Counted from the stretch's first letter, positions 26,369-34,879 are shown. The stretch is DNA of 64,000 nucleotides from Streptomyces spiralis (GCF_014654675.1 NZ_BNBC01000025.1:1-64000), one strand, 5' to 3'. Notes: generated by a model not told the origin, from the sequence alone. A program made the numbers and translations.

Positions 26369-26761
26369 ATGACGTCCGATGCCGTGCGGCGTGTGCAGAG
26401 CGGAGTTCCCTGGGAAGAGACGTTCGGCTTCGCACGCGCCGTGGCGGCGGGCGACCGTGTCCTGGTGGCGGGTACGACCGCCTTCCGGGGCGACGTACTG
26501 TACGGGGAGGGGGACCCGTACGAACAGGCCAAGGTGGCCTTCACCAGCGCGATCGAGGCGATCGGCGAGTTCGGGCTCGGCGTGGACTCGGTCATCCGTA
26601 CGCGGATGTATCTGAGCCACGCGCGGGACGTGGACGCTGTGGGCCGGGCCCACAAGGAGCTGTTCGACTCGGTGCGTCCGGTCGCGACTCTGCTGATCGT
26701 GCAGGGCTTCATCGACTCGCGCGTGCTGGTGTCGGTGGAGCTGGAAGCCTGCAGAGGCTAG
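26369..26761 (+). CDS. RidA/YjgF-family enamine/imine deaminase
   Basis: A 130-aa protein of the YjgF/YER057c/UK114 fold. Recognisable parts are the NTP-like start VQSGVPWEETFGFARAV, VLVAGTTA, the catalytic Arg in VIRTRMYLSH and the C-terminal VSVELEACRG. RidA proteins hydrolyse reactive enamines and imines made by PLP enzymes. It lies 17 bp after priA and 58 bp before hisF, so it is probably part of the operon. Its exact substrate is unknown. ATG 26369 has AAGGA upstream. Confidence 0.85.
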   Translation: MTSDAVRRVQSGVPWEETFGFARAVAAGDRVLVAGTTAFRGDVLYGEGDPYEQAKVAFTSAIEAIGEFGLGVDSVIRTRMYLSHARDVDAVGRAHKELFDSVRPVATLLIVQGFIDSRVLVSVELEACRG

Positions 26762-26819
26762 AAGACCCTCAGATTCTTGTTCGTGTTCTTGTGTGTGCTG
26801 GTTGAGGAGCCGTGAAGTC

Positions 26820-27575
26820 ATGACCCTGGCGGTCCGAGTCATTCCCTGCCTGGACGTGGACAACGGCCGGGTCGTCAAGGGCGTCAATTTCCAGAACCTG
26901 CGCGACGCGGGCGACCCCGTCGAGATGGCGAAGGTGTACGACGCCGAGGGCGCCGACGAGCTGACGTTCCTGGACATCACCGCGTCCTCGGGCAACCGCG
27001 AGACGACGTACGACGTGGTGCGCCGCACCGCCGAACAGGTGTTCATCCCGCTGACGGTCGGCGGCGGCGTCCGCACGGCCGAGGACGTGAACCGGCTGCT
27101 GCGGGCGGGCGCCGACAAGGTGGGCGTCAACACGGCCGCGATCGCCCGCCCGGACCTGATCCGGGAGATCGCCGAACGCTTCGGCCGCCAGGTCCTGGTC
27201 CTGTCGGTCGACGCCCGCCGCACGCCGTCCGGCAGCTTCGAGGTGACCACCCACGGCGGCCGGCGCGGCACCGGCATCGACGCGGTGGAGTGGGCGCACC
27301 GGGCGGCCGAGCTGGGCGCGGGCGAGATCCTGCTCAACTCCATGGACGCGGACGGCACGAAGGACGGCTACGACCTGGAGATGATCAGCGTCGTCCGCAA
27401 GCACGTCACCGTCCCGGTCATCGCCTCCGGCGGCGCCGGCAAGCTCACCGACTTCCCTCCGGCCGTCGCGGCCGGCGCGGACGCCGTCCTCGCGGCCTCG
27501 GTCTTCCATTTCGGCGACCTCCGCATCGGCCAGGTGAAGGAGACGCTGCGGGGGGCGGGGCATCCGGTGAGGTGA
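26820..27575 (+). CDS. hisF: Imidazole glycerol phosphate synthase, cyclase subunit
   Basis: TIM-barrel cyclase of 251 aa that joins PRFAR and ammonia from HisH to give IGP and AICAR. Family marks are VIPCLDVDNGRVVKGVNF (Asp12), DITAS, VGGGVRTAEDV, VDARR with the second catalytic Asp, and VIASGGAGKL. ATG 26820 has GAGGAG at 26805-26810. It ends the his operon; a strong hairpin follows 18 bp after the stop. Confidence 0.97.
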   Translation: MTLAVRVIPCLDVDNGRVVKGVNFQNLRDAGDPVEMAKVYDAEGADELTFLDITASSGNRETTYDVVRRTAEQVFIPLTVGGGVRTAEDVNRLLRAGADKVGVNTAAIARPDLIREIAERFGRQVLVLSVDARRTPSGSFEVTTHGGRRGTGIDAVEWAHRAAELGAGEILLNSMDADGTKDGYDLEMISVVRKHVTVPVIASGGAGKLTDFPPAVAAGADAVLAASVFHFGDLRIGQVKETLRGAGHPVR

Positions 27576-27593
27576 CGCCCGCGCAGGGCCGCA

Positions 27594-27633
27594 CAGAAAG
27601 CCCCGGTCGCCTTGCGGTGGCCGGGGCTTTCTG
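27594..27633 (+). terminator. Terminator of the his operon
   Basis: A 13-bp stem, CAGAAAGCCCCGG at 27594-27606 with its complement at 27621-27633, closes a 14-nt loop directly after hisF. No T-run follows. Confidence 0.85.
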
Positions 27634-27654
27634 CGCGGCGGACAGGAAAGAGAA

Positions 27655-27696
27655 GTTGCGCAAAGTCTGTTGCGCAATATCTGTTGTGCAGTTTTT
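27655..27696. promoter_or_regulatory. Three 14-bp iterons (GTTGCGCAA-type), candidate operator
   Basis: The units GTTGCGCAAAGTCT, GTTGCGCAATATCT and GTTGTGCAGTTTTT follow each other exactly at 27655, 27669 and 27683. The first two contain the palindrome TTGCGCAA. They lie just upstream of the -10 and start of the winged-helix regulator gene, so autoregulation is the simplest reading. Confidence 0.7.
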
Positions 27697-27706
27697 CTTT
27701 CGCATC

Positions 27707-27712
27707 TACGGT
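27707..27712 (+). promoter_or_regulatory. -10-like TACGGT for the leaderless regulator gene
   Basis: TACGGT ends 6 nt before ATG 27719, just downstream of the three iterons. Confidence 0.45.
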
Positions 27713-27718
27713 GGGGGC

Positions 27719-28306
27719 ATGCCGCGCGAGGAGAACCGCTACGTCACCGATCTGGGCACGCTCAAGGCGCTCGCCCACCCGCTGCGCATGAAGCTGTACC
27801 GGCTGCTGTTCGTCGCCGGGACGGCGACCGCCTCGCACCTGGCCGAGCAGGTGGACGAGGCCGTGTCGCTGGTCAGCTACCACCTGCGCAAGCTCGCCGA
27901 GCACGGACTGATCGAGGAGGCCGAGCCGCGCAGCGCGGACGCGCGGGAACGCTGGTGGCAGCCCGCCTCGGACGGTGTCTCCATCCGCGACAAGGACTTC
28001 CAGGACGCCCCGGAGAAGGTGGCGGCGCACCTGGCGGCCTCCCGGCTCTTCCTGCAGCAGCGAGCCGAGATGTACCGCACCTACCTCGACGAGCGCGCCC
28101 ACTGGGGGCCGGAGTGGAACGCGGCCGCCCACGACGGTGAGTCGCTGCTGCGGCTGACGGCGGCCGAACTGGCCGAGCTCAAGCAGGCCATGCAGGACCT
28201 GCTGAAGAAGTACGACGACCAGGGCCGCGCCCGTGAGGCGGCCGGCGACACCGAGGGGCGCGAGCACGTCGCGCTGCACGTGTACGGATTCCCGTTCCGC
28301 GTCTGA
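27719..28306 (+). CDS. Winged-helix (ArsR-like) transcriptional regulator
   Basis: A 195-aa regulator. Residues 10-75 form an ArsR-type winged helix: LKALAHPLRMKLYRLL, ATASHLAEQVDEAVSLVSYHLRKLAEHGLIEE. The C-terminal half is helical, with acidic and aromatic residues (RWWQPASDG, YRTYLDERAHWGPEW), and probably dimerises or senses a ligand. No Cys metal site is visible. ATG 27719 follows TACGGT by 6 nt. Three 14-bp repeats overlap the promoter. It lies 14 bp before an MFS transporter gene, which it very likely controls. Confidence 0.85.
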   Translation: MPREENRYVTDLGTLKALAHPLRMKLYRLLFVAGTATASHLAEQVDEAVSLVSYHLRKLAEHGLIEEAEPRSADARERWWQPASDGVSIRDKDFQDAPEKVAAHLAASRLFLQQRAEMYRTYLDERAHWGPEWNAAAHDGESLLRLTAAELAELKQAMQDLLKKYDDQGRAREAAGDTEGREHVALHVYGFPFRV

Positions 28307-28320
28307 GAGAGGCCGCCACA

Positions 28321-29577
28321 GTGACCACCGTGTCCGCGACATCCGCCGACGCACCCGTCGTCGAACGCCCCGCGCACCGCGATGCCAACGTGTTGCGCTG
28401 GCTGGCCGCCTACACCGCGTCGATGGCGGGGGACAACATCTACTACCTCGCCCTGTCCTGGGCGGCGGTCCGGGAGGGATCGCCCGCACAGGCCGGGGCC
28501 GTGATGGCGGTGAGCGCGCTGCCCAGGGCGCTGCTGATGCTGGGCGGGGGAGTGGTCGCGGACCGGCTCGGTCCGCGCCGGGTCGTCATCGGCAGCGACG
28601 CCGTGCGGTGCGCCGCCGTGCTCGCCGTGGCCGCCCTGCTGGGGCTGACCAGCCCCGGGCTGTGGCCGCTGACCGTGCTCGCCCTGGTCTTCGGCACCGT
28701 CGACGCCGTGTTCATGCCCGCCGTGGGTGCCCTGCCCGCACGCGTGACGAGCCGGGGCCAGCTCGCCCGCGTCCAGGGCATGCGGGGCCTGGCGATCCGG
28801 TTCGCGAGCGTCGTCGGCGCCCCGCTCGGCGGGCTGTGTGTCGCACTCGGCGGTGCGGCGGCCGCCTTCGGACTCGCCGGGCTGCTGATCGCCGTCTCCG
28901 TGCCGCTGCTGGTCTCCGTACGGATGCGGGACCTGCCCCCGGACGACACCGTCGGGGCCCGTGACACCACCCCCTGGCGCGACATGGTCGCCGGCCTGGG
29001 CTACATACGGCGGCACCGCGTCCTGGCCCCGCTGATGCTGGCCATCGCCCTCGGCGACCTCGGCTTCACCGGTCCGCTCAACGTCGGCCTCACCCTGCTG
29101 GCCGACGAACGCGGCTGGGGCGCCTCCGGCATGGGCTGGATACTGGCCGGGTTCGGCACCGGGGCGGGCGCCGCCTCCCTGCTGCTCGCCGTGCGCGGGC
29201 GGCTGCCCCACGCGGGACGGCTGGCCGCGTACCTGATCTTCGCGGGTTCCCTGGCCATCGGCGCCCTCGCCTACGCCCCCGGTGTCGTGGCGGCCGTCGT
29301 GGTGGCCGCGCTCATCGGCCTCCTCGCGGGACTCAGCGGCGCGCTGTGCGGCGCGCTGCTGCAGACCCACGCCGACCCTGCCTGCCTGGGCCGGGTCACG
29401 GCCGTGGCCGGCCTGGTCAGCCTGGGCCTCGCCCCGCTCAGCATGCCGCTGTCCGCCGCCGCGATCGGGGCGTTCGGAACCGGTCCGGTGTTCGTCGTCA
29501 GCGCGGCGGTGTGCGCCCTGGGCGGCGTCGTCGCCCTGGCCGCCCCCGGCCTGCGCCACGCCCAACTACCCCGCTGA
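28321..29577 (+). CDS. MFS transporter (probable drug or metabolite exporter)
   Basis: A 418-aa major-facilitator protein with about 12 hydrophobic segments. The loop between helices 2 and 3 carries GGGVVADRLGPRRVVIGSD, the conserved GxxxDRxGRR-type motif. The layout resembles the enterobactin-exporter/MFS-3 group. GTG 28321 has an AGAGAGG site about 8 nt upstream. Co-transcribed with the winged-helix regulator, which suggests efflux induced by its substrate. Confidence 0.88.
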   Translation: MTTVSATSADAPVVERPAHRDANVLRWLAAYTASMAGDNIYYLALSWAAVREGSPAQAGAVMAVSALPRALLMLGGGVVADRLGPRRVVIGSDAVRCAAVLAVAALLGLTSPGLWPLTVLALVFGTVDAVFMPAVGALPARVTSRGQLARVQGMRGLAIRFASVVGAPLGGLCVALGGAAAAFGLAGLLIAVSVPLLVSVRMRDLPPDDTVGARDTTPWRDMVAGLGYIRRHRVLAPLMLAIALGDLGFTGPLNVGLTLLADERGWGASGMGWILAGFGTGAGAASLLLAVRGRLPHAGRLAAYLIFAGSLAIGALAYAPGVVAAVVVAALIGLLAGLSGALCGALLQTHADPACLGRVTAVAGLVSLGLAPLSMPLSAAAIGAFGTGPVFVVSAAVCALGGVVALAAPGLRHAQLPR

Positions 29578-29638
29578 GCCACCGCCCGCCGGACCCCGCA
29601 GACCTGACCACCGCCCGCCGGACCGGACACCGGTCCGC

Positions 29639-30274
29639 TCAGAACCCGAGCTGCTTCGTCTCCGACACCTTCGAGATCGCGTCCTGTTCGCCCTCCAGCT
29701 CCACGCGGGCCGCGTTCTGCCGGCCGAACGCGAACAGCAGCAGTTCCGACGGTTCGCCCGTCGCCGTCACCACCGGGGTGCCGCGGTGCGCGACGGCGGT
29801 CTGGCCGTCGGGGCGGCGCAGCACCAGGCCCGTCGGGATGCCCCGTCCCAGCAGCCGGGCGGTGCGCTCGAGCCGGGACCACAGGGCGTCCTGGAAGACG
29901 GGGTCGAGCTCGCGCGGCGTCCAGTCGGGCTGGGCGCGCCGGACGTCCTCCGTGTGGACGTAGAACTCGACCGTGTTGGCCGCCTCGTCGACCTGCTTGA
30001 GCTGGAAGGGGGAGAAGCGCGGCGGTCCGGTGCGGATCAGCTGGATCAGCTCCTCGTACGGCTTCGCGGCGTACTCCTGGAGCACCTTCTCCAGGCGGGG
30101 CGCGAGCGGTTTGATCAGCGCGCCCCCGGCCGCGTCCGGGCGCCGCTCGCGCACCACCACGTGCGCGGCGAGATCCCGGGTGAGCCAGCCCTCGCAGAGA
30201 GTCGGCGCCTCCGGACCCGCGGTCTCCAAGAGGTCGGCGAGCAGAAGCCGTTCACGCTTGGCAAAGGTCGACAT
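29639..30274 (-). CDS. TIGR03085-type protein (DinB / mycothiol maleylpyruvate isomerase-like)
   Basis: A 211-aa helical protein. The start FAKRERLLLADLLETAGPEAPTLCEGWLTRDLAAHVVVRE is the TIGR03085 signature, with His57 (LAAHVVVRE) in the position of a metal ligand of the DinB-like fold, and EFYVHTEDVRRAQ supplying a second His. The family is actinobacterial; mycothiol-dependent chemistry is suspected for relatives but unproven here. ATG 30274 has TAGGCT 6 nt upstream. It diverges from hisI, and their starts are 82 bp apart. Confidence 0.8.
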   Translation of the reverse strand: MSTFAKRERLLLADLLETAGPEAPTLCEGWLTRDLAAHVVVRERRPDAAGGALIKPLAPRLEKVLQEYAAKPYEELIQLIRTGPPRFSPFQLKQVDEAANTVEFYVHTEDVRRAQPDWTPRELDPVFQDALWSRLERTARLLGRGIPTGLVLRRPDGQTAVAHRGTPVVTATGEPSELLLFAFGRQNAARVELEGEQDAISKVSETKQLGF

Positions 30275-30280
30275 GGAGTC

Positions 30281-30286
30281 AGCCTA
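30281..30286 (-). promoter_or_regulatory. -10 element TAGGCT for the leaderless TIGR03085 gene
   Basis: On the minus strand TAGGCT ends 6 nt before ATG 30274. Confidence 0.5.
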
Positions 30287-30343
30287 CGACCACGGTGCGC
30301 GTCCGCGCACCGGACGCGCCCCCGGGCTGTCACCGCCGCGCGG

Positions 30344-30349
30344 CACAAT
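30344..30349 (+). promoter_or_regulatory. -10-like CACAAT for leaderless hisI
   Basis: CACAAT ends 7 nt before ATG 30357. Confidence 0.45.
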
Positions 30350-30356
30350 GGCATCC

Positions 30357-30809
30357 ATGACCAGCACGCCCGGTACTCCCGCCCGTCACCCGACCACCGC
30401 CCCTCGTCAAGGCGCTTCGCGCCACAGTGTTCCCCCCAGCAGCCTCGACCCCGAGATCGCCGCGCGCCTCAAGCGCAGCACCGACGGACTCATCCCCGCG
30501 ATCGCCCAGCAGTACGACACCGGAGAGGTGCTGATGCTGGGCTGGATGGACGACGAGGCGCTGCACCGCACCCTGACGACCGGCCGCTGCACCTACTGGT
30601 CGCGCAGCCGCCAGGAGTACTGGGTCAAGGGCGACACCTCCGGGCACTTCCAGTGGGTGAAGGCCGTCGCGCTCGACTGCGACGCCGACACCCTGCTGGT
30701 CAAGGTCGACCAGGTCGGCGCCGCCTGCCACACCGGCGCCCGCACCTGCTTCGACGCCGATGTACTGCTCAAGGACGGCGATTGCGCCGCTCCGGCGTCC
30801 GGTCAGTAG
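30357..30809 (+). CDS. hisI: Phosphoribosyl-AMP cyclohydrolase
   Basis: Third enzyme of histidine synthesis, 150 aa, which opens the purine ring of PR-AMP. The core reads LIPAIAQQYDTGEVLMLGWMD, TYWSRSRQEYWVKGDTSGHFQ, and the metal ligands lie in DCDADTLL and GAACHTGARTCF. It is monofunctional: the HisE pyrophosphatase is a separate gene outside the window. An extra N-terminal tail of about 30 residues, rich in Pro/Thr/Arg, precedes the core. ATG 30357 follows CACAAT by 7 nt. It is 3 kb from the main his operon, next to trpE. Confidence 0.95.
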   Translation: MTSTPGTPARHPTTAPRQGASRHSVPPSSLDPEIAARLKRSTDGLIPAIAQQYDTGEVLMLGWMDDEALHRTLTTGRCTYWSRSRQEYWVKGDTSGHFQWVKAVALDCDADTLLVKVDQVGAACHTGARTCFDADVLLKDGDCAAPASGQ

Positions 30810-30812
30810 GGT
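30807..30812 (+). promoter_or_regulatory. -10 element TAGGGT for leaderless trpE, overlapping the hisI stop
   Basis: TAGGGT starts in the hisI stop codon and ends 8 nt before ATG 30821. No leader peptide or attenuator fits in that space. Confidence 0.55.
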
Positions 30813-30820
30813 CAGCGGCC

Positions 30821-32311
30821 ATGGACCTCGAGACCTTCCGCAAGCTCGCCACCGACCGGCGCGTCATCCCGGTCACGCGCAAGCTCCTCGCCGACGGCGA
30901 CACCCCGGTCGCGCTCTACCGCAAGCTCGCCGCCGAGCGCACCGGCACGTTCCTTCTGGAGTCGGCGGAGAACGGCCGCTCCTGGTCCCGGTACTCCTTC
31001 GTGGGCGTCCGCAGCGCCGCCACCCTGACCGAGAAGGACGGCCGCACCCACTGGCTGGGCGCGCCGCCGGTCGGCGTCCCCGTCGAGGGCGACCCGCTGG
31101 CCGCCCTGCGGGCCACCGTCGAGGCCCTGCACACGCCCCGCGACCTCGCCCACGACCTGGGCCTGCCGCCCTTCACCGGCGGCATGGTCGGCTATCTGGG
31201 CTACGACATCGTGCGCCGCCTGGAGAAGGTCGGCCCGGGCGAGCGGGACGACCTGCGGCTGCCCGAGCTGACCATGCTGCTCACCTCCGACCTCGCCGTC
31301 CTCGACCACTGGGACGGCACCGTGCTTCTGATCGCCAACGCGATCAACCACAACGACCTCGACACGGGCGTCGACGAGGCGTACGCGGACGCCGTCGCCC
31401 GCCTCGACGCGATGGAGGCGGACCTGTCCCGGCCGGTCGCCCAGCCCCCGGCCGCGCTGCCGCCGTCCGCACTGCCCGAGTACACCGCGCTGTGGGGCGG
31501 CGAGGACTTCCAGTCGGCCGTCGAGGACATCAAGGAGCGCATCCGCGCCGGCGAGGCCTTCCAGGTCGTCCCCTCGCAGCGCTTCGAGACGCCGTGCACG
31601 GCGAGCGCGCTGGACGTCTACCGGGTGCTGCGGGCCACCAACCCCTCGCCGTACATGTACCTCTTCCGCTTCGAGGGATTCGACGTCGTCGGCTCCTCGC
31701 CGGAGGCCCTGGTCAAGGTCGAGGACGGGCGGGCCATGGTCCACCCCATCGCGGGCACCCGCCCGCGCGGCGCCACTCCGCAGGAGGACCAGGCCCTCGC
31801 CGAGGAACTGCTCGCCGACCCCAAGGAGCGCGCCGAGCACCTGATGCTCGTCGACCTCGGACGCAACGACCTGGGCCGGGTCTGCGAGCCGGGCTCCGTC
31901 GAGGTCGTCGACTTCATGTCCATCGAGCGGTACTCGCACGTGATGCACATCGTCTCGACCGTCACCGGGCGGGTCGCCGAGGGCCGTACCGCCTTCGACG
32001 TGCTGACCGCCTGCTTCCCCGCGGGCACCCTGTCCGGCGCGCCCAAGCCGCGCGCCCTGCAGATCATCGACGAACTCGAGCCGTCCCGGCGGGGGTTGTA
32101 CGGCGGCTGCGTCGGCTACCTCGACTTCGCCGGCGACTCCGACACCGCCATCGCCATCCGCACCGCCCTGTTGCGCGGCGGCACGGCGTACGTCCAGGCC
32201 GGAGCCGGCGTGGTCGCCGACTCCGACCCGGTCGCGGAGGACACCGAGTGCCGCAACAAGGCGGCGGCGGTCCTCCGCGCGGTGCACACGGCCAACCGCC
32301 TCACCTCGTAG
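30821..32311 (+). CDS. trpE: Anthranilate synthase component I
   Basis: A 496-aa enzyme that converts chorismate to anthranilate with ammonia from TrpG. The Trp feedback motif LLES is present at residues 45-48. The catalytic C-terminal domain carries FQVVPSQRFE, HPIAGTRPRG, LMLVDLGRNDLGRV, FPAGTLSGAPKPRA and QAGAGVVADS. There is no fused TrpG domain. ATG 30821 lies 11 bp after hisI with TAGGGT 8 nt upstream, so it may be transcribed both from hisI and from its own leaderless promoter. The downstream protease gene converges. Confidence 0.96.
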   Translation: MDLETFRKLATDRRVIPVTRKLLADGDTPVALYRKLAAERTGTFLLESAENGRSWSRYSFVGVRSAATLTEKDGRTHWLGAPPVGVPVEGDPLAALRATVEALHTPRDLAHDLGLPPFTGGMVGYLGYDIVRRLEKVGPGERDDLRLPELTMLLTSDLAVLDHWDGTVLLIANAINHNDLDTGVDEAYADAVARLDAMEADLSRPVAQPPAALPPSALPEYTALWGGEDFQSAVEDIKERIRAGEAFQVVPSQRFETPCTASALDVYRVLRATNPSPYMYLFRFEGFDVVGSSPEALVKVEDGRAMVHPIAGTRPRGATPQEDQALAEELLADPKERAEHLMLVDLGRNDLGRVCEPGSVEVVDFMSIERYSHVMHIVSTVTGRVAEGRTAFDVLTACFPAGTLSGAPKPRALQIIDELEPSRRGLYGGCVGYLDFAGDSDTAIAIRTALLRGGTAYVQAGAGVVADSDPVAEDTECRNKAAAVLRAVHTANRLTS

Positions 32312-32341
32312 GGAGGTTCGGCGGTCGGGCGGTGCGGCGGC

Positions 32342-33568
32342 TCAGCCGGTGAAGGCGGCCGTGCCGTTCGGGACGCCGAGCCCGGACGGGCCGTCGTACC
32401 CGGTGGTGCCGGTGCACAGGTACGAGCCGGAGCAGCTGCCGTTGGAGCCGCTGGTCACGTCGTACAGCGCCGAGGTGTGGGCGTACGGGAACGAGGCCGG
32501 GTACGAGCCGGAGGACGGGGAGCCCGCCAGCGCGTAGGTCGCCGCTATCAGCGGGGCCGAGGCGCTGGTGCCGCCGAACACCATCCAGCCGGTGGCCTGC
32601 CGGTAGCTGTCGTACACGGCCACACCGGTGTTGGGGTCGGCCACCGCCGAGACGTCGGCGACGGTGCGCTTCGCGCAGCCGCTGTCGGTCTGCCAGGTGG
32701 GCTTGGCGTCGTAGGCGGAGCAGCCCGAGCCCGCGCCGCTCCACACGGTGTCGGTCCAGCCGCGCGAGTTCGACGCGGTCCTGAGGGACGTACCGCCCAC
32801 CGCCGTCACGTACCGGGACGCGGCCGGGTACTCGACGCCGTATCCGTTGTCACCGGAGGAGACGGTGATGGCGACACCGGGGTGGTCGAAGTACTGGGTG
32901 TCGAAGGTCGGGTCGCTGGAGGACTCGCCGCCGCCGTAGCTGTTGGAGACGAACTTCGCGCCCAGCCTGACCGCCGTGTTCACGGCCGTGCCGAGGTTGG
33001 TCATGCTCGCCGAGGAGGCCTCCACCAGCAGGATCTTGCAGTTGGGGCAGGCCGCGCTGACCATGTCGAGGTCGAGGGAGATCTCCTCCGCCCAGCCGGA
33101 GTCGCCCCGGGGATAGCTGGTTCCGCCGTTCTGGTCGGCCTTCCTGAAGCAGCCGTTGGCCGTGGTGCAGGCCGGCAGCCCGTACTGCGAGCGGTAGACG
33201 GCGAGGTCGGCCTCGGCGTTCGGGTCGTCGTAGGCGTCGACGATCGCGACCGTCTGCCCCGAACCCCCGTCGGCGGAAGGCAGGTTGTAGGCGGCCTGCA
33301 ACGAGGCGGGGCCGTACCCGGACGGCGCGGCGGCGGCCGTCAGGTCGCTCTCGGCGTGTGCGGACCTGGGGGTGCCCGCGACGACCTTCAGCGCGTTGCA
33401 CGCCATGACGTTCTTCTGCGTCGGGGCCGCACAGGAGTGCGCGACGCTGACGCCGTGCGCCGTCGACGTCGTGGACGTCGAGGGCGCGGCCTGGCCGAGC
33501 GGGGCGGACAGGGCCAGGCCGGCCGCGGCGAGCGTCGCCACGGCGGCAGCAGAAAGGGTTCTGCGCAA
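32342..33568 (-). CDS. Secreted sedolisin-like (S53) serine protease
   Basis: A 408-aa exported peptidase. A Sec-type signal (LRRTLSAAAVATLAAAGLALSAPLGQAA) starts the protein. The catalytic Glu/Asp pair of sedolisins fits WAEEISLDLDMV, and the nucleophile lies in FGGTSASAP; substrate-pocket stretches VSNSYGGGE and VSSGDNGYG match the family. There is little room for a propeptide (about 60 residues). TTG 33568 is chosen because GGAGGA lies about 6 nt upstream; no ATG or GTG with a ribosome site fits. It sits antisense inside the trp region, so it is probably a separate, regulated unit. Confidence 0.8.
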   Translation of the reverse strand: MRRTLSAAAVATLAAAGLALSAPLGQAAPSTSTTSTAHGVSVAHSCAAPTQKNVMACNALKVVAGTPRSAHAESDLTAAAAPSGYGPASLQAAYNLPSADGGSGQTVAIVDAYDDPNAEADLAVYRSQYGLPACTTANGCFRKADQNGGTSYPRGDSGWAEEISLDLDMVSAACPNCKILLVEASSASMTNLGTAVNTAVRLGAKFVSNSYGGGESSSDPTFDTQYFDHPGVAITVSSGDNGYGVEYPAASRYVTAVGGTSLRTASNSRGWTDTVWSGAGSGCSAYDAKPTWQTDSGCAKRTVADVSAVADPNTGVAVYDSYRQATGWMVFGGTSASAPLIAATYALAGSPSSGSYPASFPYAHTSALYDVTSGSNGSCSGSYLCTGTTGYDGPSGLGVPNGTAAFTG

Positions 33569-33871
33569 CGTAGTCCTCCACGAGGTGGGTGAACCGGGAG
33601 AGGTGTGGGGGGTGCGCACTGCAACCGGTCGCGCTGGGTGGGCGCGCCGGTCGCGCAGAACGTATGTGTGGCCCGTACACGTCAACAAGAAGGAAGTTGA
33701 ACGTGGGGCTTTCCTTTGCTCGTTGCTGAAGATCTCCGCGCCGCTCCCGGGAAGATCATGGGGAAACGATGACGTCGCCATGGGTTGACGGACGCCGAGG
33801 GGCTCGACGGGCGCCGAGGGGTCCCGAGGGGCGTTGGCGGACCCGGGTGACGGTTTCCCGGGGGTTCGGGT
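33569..33871. other. Gap between the protease and TIGR02234 genes
   Basis: About 300 bp with no convincing gene. On the minus strand TTGACG near 33682 with weak hexamers about 15-17 nt downstream may be the protease promoter. The stretch 33655-33735 is relatively AT-rich for this genome. The plus side ends in the GATAGT hexamer of the next gene. Confidence 0.4.
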
Positions 33872-33877
33872 GATAGT
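33872..33877 (+). promoter_or_regulatory. -10-like GATAGT for the leaderless TIGR02234 gene
   Basis: GATAGT ends 7 nt before GTG 33885. Two further in-frame GTG codons lie at 33870 and 33876 but overlap the hexamer. Confidence 0.4.
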
Positions 33878-33884
33878 GGAGTAC

Positions 33885-34523
33885 GTGACAGCCGTACCTC
33901 ACCCCCGCATCGAAGCCGCCGCCTCCGCCCGGTCCGGCCGCCGCAGCCTCGCCGTAGCCCTGCTGTGCGGCGCCCTCGGCGCGGCCGTGGCGCTGCTGGC
34001 CTCCCGGCAGCGCTGGGCGGCGGGCACCGCCGCGGTGGCCGGCGGCGACTACACCCTGACCGCCAAGGGCAGCGAGGTCACGGGCGTGCCCGCGGCGCTC
34101 GCCATAGTGGGCCTGGCGGCGCTCGTCGCCGTCTTCGCCGTCCGCCGCTCCGGCCGCCTGCTGGTCGCGGGTCTGCTCGCGCTCTCCGGCGCCGGGACCG
34201 TCGGCGCCGCCCTGACCGGCGCCGCGAACCGCGCCGCGCTCGACGAGAAGGCGGCCCAGGCCTCCGGCGACACCGCGGCGACCGCCGCCTCGCTCACCCA
34301 CACCGGCTGGCCCTACGTCGCGGCCGCCGGCGGGGTGCTGATCCTGCTGGCCGGACTCCTCGCCCTGCGCTACGGCCGACTCTGGCCGGCCATGAGCGGC
34401 CGCTACGAGCGCTCCGGTGCGCCCCGCTCGCGTGCCACCCGTCCGGTCGATCCCGACCGCCCCGAGGACCTGTGGAAGGCCCTGGACCGCGGCGAGGACC
34501 CGACCGGCACCGATTCCGCCTGA
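33885..34523 (+). CDS. TIGR02234 trp-region membrane protein
   Basis: A 212-aa protein with four hydrophobic segments (about residues 20-40, 70-90, 95-115 and 140-165) and a charged C-terminal tail with RPVDPDRPEDLWKALDRGEDPT. The topology, tail and position between trpE and trpC match the actinobacterial 'trp region conserved hypothetical membrane protein' family. Its function is unknown; the constant neighbourhood suggests a link to tryptophan or aromatic metabolism. GTG 33885 is chosen because of GATAGT upstream. Confidence 0.8.
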   Translation: MTAVPHPRIEAAASARSGRRSLAVALLCGALGAAVALLASRQRWAAGTAAVAGGDYTLTAKGSEVTGVPAALAIVGLAALVAVFAVRRSGRLLVAGLLALSGAGTVGAALTGAANRAALDEKAAQASGDTAATAASLTHTGWPYVAAAGGVLILLAGLLALRYGRLWPAMSGRYERSGAPRSRATRPVDPDRPEDLWKALDRGEDPTGTDSA

Positions 34524-34651
34524 CCGCGGCGGCCCGCCCCCGGCCGAAGGGCCACGCCAGGAGCCACCCCCGATCACGTCGCGTGCACGCGTACGGGACA
34601 ATGACTTCCGAGCGTCCGGCTCAGACACGTACAAGCAACGAGGAGCAAGTC

Positions 34652-34879
34652 ATGGCGGGCAGCAGCCACGGTCACACCCCGGCCGCCTGGACCGGTGTCA
34701 TCATCGCCTTCATCGGTTTCTGCGTCGCGGGCGCCTTCATGGTGATGGCCCAGCCGGTCGGCTTCTGGGTCGGCATGGGTGTCGTGCTGCTCGGCGGTGT
34801 CGTCGGTGGCGTCATGCGCATGATGGGCCTCGGCCAGAAGGGCGAGCACCCGGTGCACCAGCTCGCCACCAAGAGCTGA
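34652..34879 (+). CDS. HGxxPAAW family small membrane protein
   Basis: A 75-aa protein that begins MAGSSHGHTPAAW, the motif that names the family, followed by two hydrophobic helices (about residues 14-36 and 40-62) and a GEHPVHQLATKS tail. GAGGAG lies 7 nt before ATG 34652. An in-frame ATG at 34601 would add 17 residues but has no ribosome site. A GACAAT hexamer at 34597-34602 is a possible -10. No function is known; found with TIGR02234 and DUF2752 genes near trp genes. Confidence 0.85.
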   Translation: MAGSSHGHTPAAWTGVIIAFIGFCVAGAFMVMAQPVGFWVGMGVVLLGGVVGGVMRMMGLGQKGEHPVHQLATKS

